Position numbers and translations under genes: made by a program. From Solanum dulcamara (lineage: Eukaryota > Streptophyta > Magnoliopsida > Solanales > Solanaceae), in the NCBI RefSeq assembly GCF_947179165.1, contig NC_077241.1:29755246-29819245 (forward strand): a DNA stretch of 64,000 nucleotides, in the 5' to 3' direction. The notes below the pieces were generated by a model, which had not been told where the DNA came from, did not search any database, and saw only the letters and a list, made by a program, of their open reading frames with translations. Shown here one piece after another: positions 56,236 to 64,000 of this stretch (position 1 is its first letter; each line of letters opens with the position of its first letter).

Positions 56236-59200
56236 TGTTATGCCCCACACTTTTGAACCTTGACACGTGTCCCTAATTGTCTTGAAAGTATCCATGAGGC
56301 CCTTACTGTCCACACATACCAAACAACTCTAAGGAAAGAAGATTGTGATACCTCGCGAGAAGGAAGGTTGGAAATAGAGTCATAAGAATCCGGAAAGAAT
56401 TGGAGGCTAAGAAATGAGTCATAGGACTCGATTTACCTACGTAAGACACAAATTTAAGAGTCTTATACACTTAAGTTTCTTAAGGATATATCAAGCTTAC
56501 GTAGTGCGGATTACATCGGCTCTTAAGAAAGGACAAGTTTACGAACCCATGGGGGAGAGGAGAAGGCGACACGTGGCAGCAAAAGGAAGTGCCATGTGGC
56601 AGCCTAGGGAAGTGCCACGTGGAAGCAGGTGACCCACCTACTTGGGGGTAGGCCCCACCAAGGACACATGGCAGCCTTGGAAGATAAGGGTGGATCTGTG
56701 GCCCAATAAGGGCTTGACACGTGTCACCCTTAAGGGCTGACATGTTTCACTTCCTAAGGAACCATATAGATATGTGTTAATGACTCTTAAGTCATTTGGA
56801 GTCCAAAAAAATCAGCCAAACATAGAGAACAAACAGCTATATGGTTCAATTTTTGGCAGCGAAGAAGTAACACAAACAGCCCATTCAATTTTAGCGCGTT
56901 TGGAGGAGTTTTGAGTTGCGCTTTGACAATTTTGACTAAGTTCGGATAAGGTAAGGTTTCTCCTTTAAATTTGGAATTTATGGTATTGTTATGGAGTGTA
57001 TTATACATCCTGTGTGTGTCTGGAAACGTGAAAACAGTATAGAAATGCTTGGCGTTGAAGACAATCCAAATTGTAGTCGTTATAGTCGAATTGTGGTCGA
57101 AGTAAGGCGTTGTTCTTGTGAGTTGCTGCTGCAGGGGTGTAATGTATTGTTGTAGGGCCTAAATTAATTCTAAAATGGGTGTGTATGAAGCTGGTTATAT
57201 CCACATGACCCCTCATTTCGTATAGTTAAAGGCGTTACAAAATAAAGGCTAGACGCCCTATTGTGATATCATATTTTTGAATAAGTCGTTTGGAGTTTAT
57301 GTTGTATATTGTTGGTGTGAATTGCTGCAGGTTGTTTTTGTTGGTTTGCTGTAGGTCTTAGGTACCTAATTGGAAATTTGGATAGGGCACATTATAGGGG
57401 AGGTGCTGCCCAATTTTCGTCGACGCCTTAGCGAATAACAGAACTAGTCGGAGAAACAACTAAGGAAATAGATTCCATTAATACTAAGGTGTAACCTAGG
57501 GTGATGGAAAGTAAAAGGGGTTGATATTCATATTACTTTCATGTTGAATAGGTTCAAAGGACGGCGAGGCAAACAGGATAAGTAATAATTCAGACAAGGT
57601 ATGTAAAGCTAACGTTTCCTTTTTTTGGCATGTTTTGGCATAAGTATGTAAAGCCTATGTTTTCTTTCTTTTGGGAATGTCTTAGACTTAAGTGACAAAT
57701 GATATGTGTATGAAGCTTGGGGTAACTCTATTCATGAGCTCTGAACATGATTCATAATTCATGTTCACTGTTGAATGTTAAGACTCTTAAAGTAGTTAAG
57801 CTTTCATTCCTCAAGTCTTGTATATGCTGAAAAGCAGTGTATGTAAAGTTATTCTTCCTCTCTTTTGGCATGACTTAGATGTAAGTATTGTGTATATGAA
57901 GTTTGAAGTTATTCCACTCTTAAAACGCTGAGGGTAAGTTAAGACTCTTGTTCACTTTCTACTGATTAGAACTCTTGTAACAAGTTGAGTCATTACTTTT
58001 CAAGTCTTCCATGTGATAGGAAGTGGTGCATGTAAAGCTTGTCTTTTCCTGCTTCTAGAAAGACTAGAATAAAGGTTCTATAGGACATGGATTTGGATAT
58101 AGCCCCATTTATAGATTCGGGATGTAACTCATGACTTGCACCCACTTTTGAATGACAAGGGCCTTGAAGTAGTTGAACTACGACCCTTGAGCCTCCTATA
58201 GGTTGAATAGTGTTGGGATGTGTAAGCTCCGATACCTAAGGGCTCTTGAACATGCTTTATGATGATATCTAAGGGATGTTTGATATGTTACAGAGTTTTG
58301 TGTGCACGTATATGCATTATGATATATATATGGATCGGGCCGAACGTACCTCGGCACATTGTGATATATAAGGATCGAGTGGTACATTCCACGATAGATT
58401 ATACATTATACGGACCGGCCGTCGTACCTCGGCATTATTATGCATTATACAAATCAGGCCATCGTACCTCGACATTATTATGCATTATACAGATCATTCC
58501 ATCGTACCTCAGTATTATTATGCATTATACGGATCAGGCCATCGTACCTCGGCATCATCATGTAATATATAGATCGGGCCATCGTACCTCAGCATTATCA
58601 TGTGACATATGGATCGGGCCATTATTCCTCTGCAGGTGCTTGCTGTATACATGAATCTGGTTGTAAATCCCATAGTGCTAATAATATGCACATGCCTATC
58701 ATGATAGATGATGTGTTTGTAATATTGAGTTCTTGAGCGAGTCGGATACGGTTTGTGATAAGGGTATACATGACTTTATTTTATGAGATGCAGGTATAGT
58801 ACCCTATTAAATGTTATACTTGGTTTCCTGCATCCCTGTTTTAGTTGTTGTCTTAGTTATGTATGCTTATATACTCAGTACATGTATCGTACTGACCCCC
58901 TTTCTCTAAGGGGCTGCGTTTCATGCCCGTAGGTACAGATGTTCATTTTGGAGATCCACCAGCTTAGGATTTCTATTCAGCTATATTGAAAGTGCTCCAC
59001 TGTTTCAGAGCCTAACTTCAGGGTACTGGTCCTACGATGTATATATTTGTTTATGCAGGGGTACGGTGGGGGCCCTGTCCCGCCATATGTTGTCGTTCCT
59101 ATTCTTAGACGTCTGTAGACATATCTGTGTGGGTTGTTTAGGATTTTATTTCGGTTATGCCTATGCGATATGTTGTAAAAGTTATTATGTTATGGCAGCC

Positions 59201-59457
59201 TTGTCGGTTGACTTTCCCTTTCATAACATGATGCAAATGAAAGAGGCTACATGTATATGTATATTTTATCACCCACTGGGTTCATGTGTTTGTTCCTATA
59301 TCTAGGAGGCTATATAAACATGAAAAGTTTTTACCCCATTGAGGTTTTTGTGAGCAGTATCACATTATACATAGTCTAATTTGACTATAGTCGACAAATA
59401 GGTACATGGGGGTCCAAGTTGGACCCCAGTCGCAACCCACGAGGTTGGGTCGTGATA
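56236..59457 (+). mobile_element. Element I, 5' LTR
   Basis: This 3,222-bp LTR begins TGTTATGCCCC and ends GGTCGTGATA. The promoter block lies at about 56565-56770 with CACGTG boxes. Distal features are ~190-bp repeat boxes (57600-58050), a 40-bp array (58400-58640), a hairpin near 58896-58915 and the terminal inverted repeat at 59409-59427. Confidence 0.9.
58400..58640 (+). repeat. 40-bp tandem repeat in element I 5' LTR
   Basis: The box RTCGTACCTC starts at 58421, 58461, 58501, 58541 and 58581, exactly 40 bases apart, and a degraded unit follows at 58621. Units carry GGATCAGGCC before the box and a CATTATTATGCATTATAC-type spacer after it. No unique spacers occur between units, so it is a simple tandem array. 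Confidence 0.9.
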
Positions 59458-59461
59458 GAAG

Positions 59462-59473
59462 TGGTATCAGAGC
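59462..59473 (+). promoter_or_regulatory. Primer-binding site of element I (initiator tRNA-Met)
   Basis: TGGTATCAGAGC, perfect match, four bases after the LTR end at 59457. Confidence 0.95.
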
Positions 59474-61496
59474 AGTTCGTCCTTGGAATGTCTACAGACC
59501 GTGTCTAGTAGAGTCTTGTTTATTGATGTGTTGTGACACATCTATAGACAAGAAGCTACAGGACATTTAAGATGTTACTTTCTTTCATATTTAAGATCGT
59601 GCGATAGAGACGAGCCATAGGAAATAAAATTCCTCATACTAACCTGCGATTTTAGCAGGAGGACAATGCCGATAGAAGAAAGTAACTGACAATATTGGAT
59701 GATATGAAGCACGCAGGTTAGCAAAGGCACGAAGGACCTATGTTAGGTAAGGTGTTGCAATACAATTGATATATAAAGTTGGAAAATGAAAGGAAAATTA
59801 TACAGGAAAGTGCAACAGGTGCAGTTCGAGGGGACATATGTGGTAAGTCCATGTTCATACTGCTAATGTAGACGCCCTGTGTGGCTGCGATATGAGATGA
59901 TATGAATATATATGTGTGCCCTGGGTGGCTGCGATATGATACGATACTAATATATATCTGTGTGCCCTGTGAGGCATTGTTGGTATTTTCTGTGTGCAGC
60001 TGTTAAGATAGTAAGAAATACAGAGTAAACTCTGCCCAAATTTTCCTTAAAATAAGAGGAGAATGAGATACAGGTTGTAGTATGTCTTGAAATGTTGTTC
60101 TCGCAACAATGATGAGATTTGACTAAACGAGTATGGCTGACCTCAAGAAATAAGTTAATTGCTGAGTTAATGGCAATAGAAACTAGGAGGTCGATACTGG
60201 AATAGTAGAATGAAGGTAGAAAGGACCTATAAGCCAAAGAAGATGACTCAGAGATAATTGATAGATCGGGATAAAATGATATAGTAAGGCATCGCGTGAA
60301 TTGATACATAGGGATAGACTATGACAAGTTATAGTTGAAGAAAGTAACAGTATGATTAAGACAAGAGTACGAGGGATAAAGAATTATGACAGATATGAAG
60401 TGTTAATAAGACAGCTTGTGAAACATTAAGGATAATACTAACTAAGAAAGGTAGGTAGCCCATAGTAAGAATCGTGAAGAAAGTCAAGCGGTGTTATACT
60501 ATGGGACTGAATGTGAATAGGGTACCAGGTGAATATAACAAAAACTGTTGTGAGAATAAGTAAAGCTTAGTAAGGAAAGTTTTGAATAAAGGTTATGTGA
60601 TAACAAAAAGGGTAGCTAGTATAAGGAAATAAAGAGTAATATGGAATTCCTTGCGCCCAACCAAAAATGGAAATGACATGGAGGAATAATAGAGAAGTTA
60701 TAATATAGGCGTTCAAGATAGATGTGATTAATTAAGTATGAGTATCGTATAAAAAGGGAGATAGACAGTTACGAATTGAAAGTATAGTATGATGAAAGAG
60801 TAATAAGATAATGCCCCTACTACAACGAAGTTAATATGGTTTTAAGTAGGAGTAGAAGGGAGCCTGAAGCACATGAAAAAGATGAAAGGTCAGAAGGCAT
60901 AACGAAGTTAATATACCTGACTCCACCTTGATGATTAGTGAGATCTTGCAAGGAGAGGGTATGTCGATTTACAGAACAACTGTTGCATTGCGAGGATATT
61001 AGAAGAATAAGCTGTATCCACGAAAATAAAGTTAGTATAATGACGAAGCTTGGAACATGAGTCAATAAAGTATAAGTACATTCAAATGGGGAATTCGCAC
61101 TAATTATCATCCCCCGCTAATTACTGAGTGGTATGAATGGAATGTGGCTTTGAATGCACTGCTACGTTACGGATATTACTCGAGTATCAATCGTTAGATG
61201 AGATTTTATATGATATATTCCAAATACTAAAGCACCCTATGGTTGTGCTAGGGTTTCCTATAAAGGCAACCTAACGTATGGAAGATTTAACAGAACATGT
61301 AGATATGGTGCAGCACGTTAAATATGTTGGAGTAGAATCATTCGCATGTGAATAGCTGAAAATAAACGGAGGATGACATGGGTACACCCTAAAAGGGGGA
61401 AGTGGACAAGAGAAGTACAAGTATAAGAGAAAATCAACTGACGCTATCATATGTAAATGAGAATGCTTAAACTTTCAACGAGACCCCATAAGGGAT

Positions 61497-61599
61497 GGAC
61501 GCGATCATACCTGCACTAATGCACCGCATTCCGTCAAAACTCCGAAGTTAAGCGTGTTTGGATGAGAGTAGCACTGGAATGGGTGAACCCTTGGGAAGT
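61497..61599 (+). other. 5S rRNA-derived segment inside element I, forward
   Basis: The first ~103 bases align with plant 5S rRNA without a gap: GCGATCATACCTGCACTAAT at the 5' end, then AACTCCGAAGTTAAGCGTG, then GAGAGTAGCACTGGAATGGG, ending TTGGGAAGT. By eye about 85 % match, better than the X copies. The box A region (AGTTAAGCGTGTTTGG) is nearly intact; the box C region has several changes. The last ~15 bases and the T-run terminator of a real 5S gene are missing, so it is a truncated pseudogene. Confidence 0.9.
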
Positions 61600-62124
61600 G
61601 AAAAAGGGAACAAAACAAGTATGACAAAAAGAGATTATAAAGGCGTGTTAGTACAATGACACATATAGAACAGAGTAAGCCAAGAGCAGAAAAGATTATG
61701 ACTGAAATGCAATGCACTTCGTGAAAATGACACAAGAATAGTTGTGTAGCTTACGAACATTGGCATAGTAAGAGCAAGGTCAAATGATTACTCAATAAAA
61801 GGAAGTCAGTAATAGCAATGTGATTGCCATATTTAGAATCTATTAAAGGAAAGTGTAAGATGGTTTGAGGCAGAGCTATTAAGATATAATCGGTATTAAG
61901 GATAAAAGCCATAGCGGAGCCTTGACCTCGACCAAAGGAGGTAAGCCGCTAGTATAGCAACACTAAAGCATTTTCTGAATGGATCTACGTACCTACACAC
62001 ATTTGTGTAAGAATTACAGTATAATGTATGGTAATAAAACTAGAAAGAAGATCTGAGTAAAAGAGCAAGATAGCATACCTAAGGTGTTACAAGTTGAATT
62101 AAGAGGAGTTGTATAATGGCTTAA

Positions 62125-62925
62125 ACTAAGAGGAGCATCAGAGGCTTGATAGCCTATTACGGGGTATGGGAATCCCGACTCGAAGATGGAAGGCGATTAA
62201 TGTAGGTTATAGTGCAGGCTGACCTCGCACTCTACGGAAGTATAAGTTCATATGGGTTATGGTAGATAAGCTGATAAAATTAACCCATTTTCTTCCAATT
62301 AGGAAGGTATATTCATCTAAGGGTTATACAAGATGACATAGCAAGGAAATAATAAGATTTCATGGGGTTCCCACATCTATTATCTCGGATGGGGAAGTTC
62401 AACGTACGGCTAATCGCTGGAGATCATTCCGATAAGGATTGGGAACATAGGTGAATCTTAGAATGACATTTTGCCCTTCAACTAATGGATAGGCCCAGAG
62501 GGGATCCAGTAAATTATTGATGAAGTAAAGCTTAATCAAGGATAAGCTATTGATTAGAAGCCTAGAGTCGGCAAGAAGGGGATACATTGATCCTTCTCAG
62601 GGCATTTGTAGAATAGATAAAGCTGCCTATGAGTGGGAACTATCTTCTGATTTGAAACAATACATTCAGTTTTCACAGATCAATGCTCCGCAAGAATGTG
62701 AACGATGCTCCCAGAATATTTTCCATGGAAGAGGTCCACATAACAGGGAGTTATCCTATCAGGGGCAACCTATTTCCATCTGGGATCAGCAGATTAAACG
62801 GGTTGCGAACTAAGGACATAGCTTCCGTCAAGGTACTATGGTGGAATAAGAATCGTGAAGCCATAACCTGGGAAGTTAAAAAGGACATGAAACACAGGTG
62901 TCCATACCTATTCTCGATGTCTATA
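62125..62925 (+). pseudogene. Integrase with chromodomain-like tail, element I (dead)
   Basis: It follows the same plan as the G copy: an EEHQRLDSLL start, IPTRRW, VMVDKL (first catalytic Asp), HGVPTSIISDG (second Asp), a degraded CPSTNG in place of HPQTDG, a GPY/F-like region, and a chromodomain-like tail KVLWWNKNREAITWE ending CPYLF, which is open in 62683-63171. In-frame stops and frame changes interrupt the core. This is the longest recognisable integrase remnant in the window together with that of G. Confidence 0.85.
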
Positions 62926-63060
62926 GATAACCCCCAGTCCTGGAACTCGTATATTTATTACTTGGATGAAAATGTATGTTATTCCAGTAAAAAGGAATCT
63001 CCCTATGATCCGTATAAAGTCTTAAGGGAAATTTATTTAACATTCAAGGACGAATGTTCT

Positions 63061-63074
63061 AAAAGGGGGAAGGA
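63061..63074 (+). promoter_or_regulatory. Polypurine tract of element I
   Basis: AAAAGGGGGAAGGA lies directly before TGTTATGCCCC at 63075. Confidence 0.92.
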
Positions 63075-64000
63075 TGTTATGCCCCGCACTTTTGAACCTT
63101 CACTCGTGTCCCTAATTGTCTTGAAAGTAGCCATGAGGCCCTTACTGTACACACATACCAAACAACTCTAAGAAAAGAAGATTATGATAACTCGCGAGAA
63201 GGAAGGTTGGAAATAGAGTCATAAGAATTCGGAAAGAGTTAGAGGCTAAGAAATGAGTCATAGGACTCGATTTACCTATGTAAGCCACTAAGTTAAGAGT
63301 CTTATACACTTAAGTTGCTTAAGTATATATCAAGCATTCGTAGTGCGGATTAAATTGGCTCTTAAGACAAGACAAGATTACGAACCCATGGGGGAGAGGA
63401 GAAGGCAACACGTGGAAGCAAAAGGAGGTGCCATGTGGCACTTCCCTAGGCTGCCATGTGGCAGAAGGTGATCCACCTTCTTGGGGTCAAGTAGGTGATG
63501 CACCTACTTGGGGGTGGTCCCCACCAAGGACACGTGGCAGCCTTGGAAGCTAAGGGTGGATCCGTGGCCTAATAAGGGCTTGACACGTGTCACTTCCTAA
63601 GGAACCATATAGATATGTGTTAATGACTCTTAAGTCATTTGGATTCCAAGAAAATCAGCCAAACATAGAGAGAAAACATGAGAGGAAGACGGTACTACGG
63701 AAGCCATGGTTCAAGAAGAATTAAGGTAAGTTCTTCACTTTTCTTCCGTGAATTAATTATCTACGATGTTCCCTAAGTACGTGGATATGTATATATGTGT
63801 TTTATGATGTTTATGGAACCAAAAATTCAGCTTTACAATTGGAAAATTGGAAGCAAAAGATGAGAAAAACGTTAAAGGGGCAAGGAAGGAGGGCTACGGG
63901 TTTGTCCCTTTTGGGGTAAGCTTCCGGGTTTTGTTCCATGAATTAATTATTTGAAGTGTAACTAAGTTGTATAATGGTTTTTAATAACATAAAAGTTCAA
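63075..64000 (+). mobile_element. Element I, 3' LTR, cut by window edge
   Basis: This is the first 926 bases of the 3' LTR, collinear with 56236 onward. The promoter has a perfect palindrome with CAAGTAGGTG/CACCTACTTG arms (about 63488-63510), a second with AGAAGGTG/CACCTTCT arms just before it, and G-boxes near 63409, 63531 and 63584. A splice-donor-like AAGGTAAGT lies near 63724. Confidence 0.9.

Larger units (their letters stand above)
59458..63074 (+). mobile_element. Element I internal region (dead)
   Basis: At 3,617 bp it starts with the common leader. From about 60000 to 61490 all frames are closed. A forward 5S rRNA-like segment lies at 61497-61599, followed by a possible RNase H trace near 61860 and a dead integrase (62125-62925). 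It ends in the polypurine tract AAAAGGGGGAAGGA. No gag or reverse transcriptase motif is visible. Confidence 0.85.
56236..64000 (+). mobile_element. Element I: chromovirus, right end cut by window edge
   Basis: It comprises a 5' LTR (56236-59457), PBS, a 3.6-kb internal region with 5S-like segment and dead integrase, a polypurine tract (63061-63074) and the start of the 3' LTR (63075 onward). The LTR start class TGTTATGCCCC is the one used by G. The five bases before it are AGTAC; the matching right duplication would be outside the window. Confidence 0.9.

Noticed and set aside
58400..58640. CRISPR array
   Set aside because: The 40-base period consists entirely of repeat sequence with no unique spacers, in a eukaryotic LTR.
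61497..61599. Functional 5S rRNA gene
   Set aside because: The 3' end and T-run terminator are missing and box C has several changes; it is embedded in a retrotransposon rather than a 5S array.

Overview
The window looks like nuclear heterochromatin of a flowering plant, most likely a eudicot. I found no host gene, tRNA gene, CRISPR array or bacterial-type operon. Essentially all 64 kb is LTR retrotransposon sequence, nested several layers deep. Three things support this: LTRs of about 2.5 to 3.7 kb that begin TGTTAYRCCCC and end GTCGTGACA or GTTGTGACA; a primer-binding site matching initiator tRNA-Met (TGGTATCAGAGC) four bases after the LTR; and a polypurine tract (AAAGGGGGGAAGGA) directly before the 3' LTR. 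Broken integrase plus a chromodomain-like tail in the internal regions, together with the very long LTRs, point to Ty3/gypsy chromoviruses, probably of the Tekay/Del type. The clade call is inference.

Layout: (1) 1-3410 is a plus-strand LTR cut by the window edge. (2) 3411-9945 is a piece of minus-strand LTR split by a complete, very young, C-rich, non-coding LTR element of another family (3586-9555, target duplication GTCAC). (3) 9946-13129 is the 3' end of an internal region plus its 3' LTR. (4) 13130-13782 is an inverted internal fragment. (5) 13914-55290 is one large chromovirus-derived element (here G). Its 3' LTR was hit twice, by a 23.6-kb three-LTR composite (X, 20389-43971, target duplication ATAGG) and by an 8.1-kb element (K, 46087-54200, target duplication CCTCG). 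(6) X's own first LTR holds a solo LTR (Y, 20578-26405), which holds an inverted solo LTR (Z, 21193-23946, target duplication CCATG). (7) 55291-56235 holds an inverted LTR fragment and an unidentified repeat. (8) 56236 to the right edge is another chromovirus (I).

None of the internal regions has an open gag or reverse transcriptase. The only recognisable coding remnants are integrase and its C-terminal chromodomain-like tail, mostly with in-frame stops. Copies with well-matched LTRs were therefore probably moved by proteins supplied from elsewhere. The short open frames scattered through the window are shadows in LTR or non-coding sequence.

The most unusual points are: 5S rRNA-derived segments inside three internal regions, in both orientations; the X composite with three LTRs and two internal regions inside one target duplication; nucleosome-length (about 190 bp) tandem repeats inside LTRs, plus lineage-specific 32- to 53-bp arrays; a tandem duplication of a core promoter in one LTR; and promoter palindromes and a terminal hairpin that change in a compensatory way between copies.
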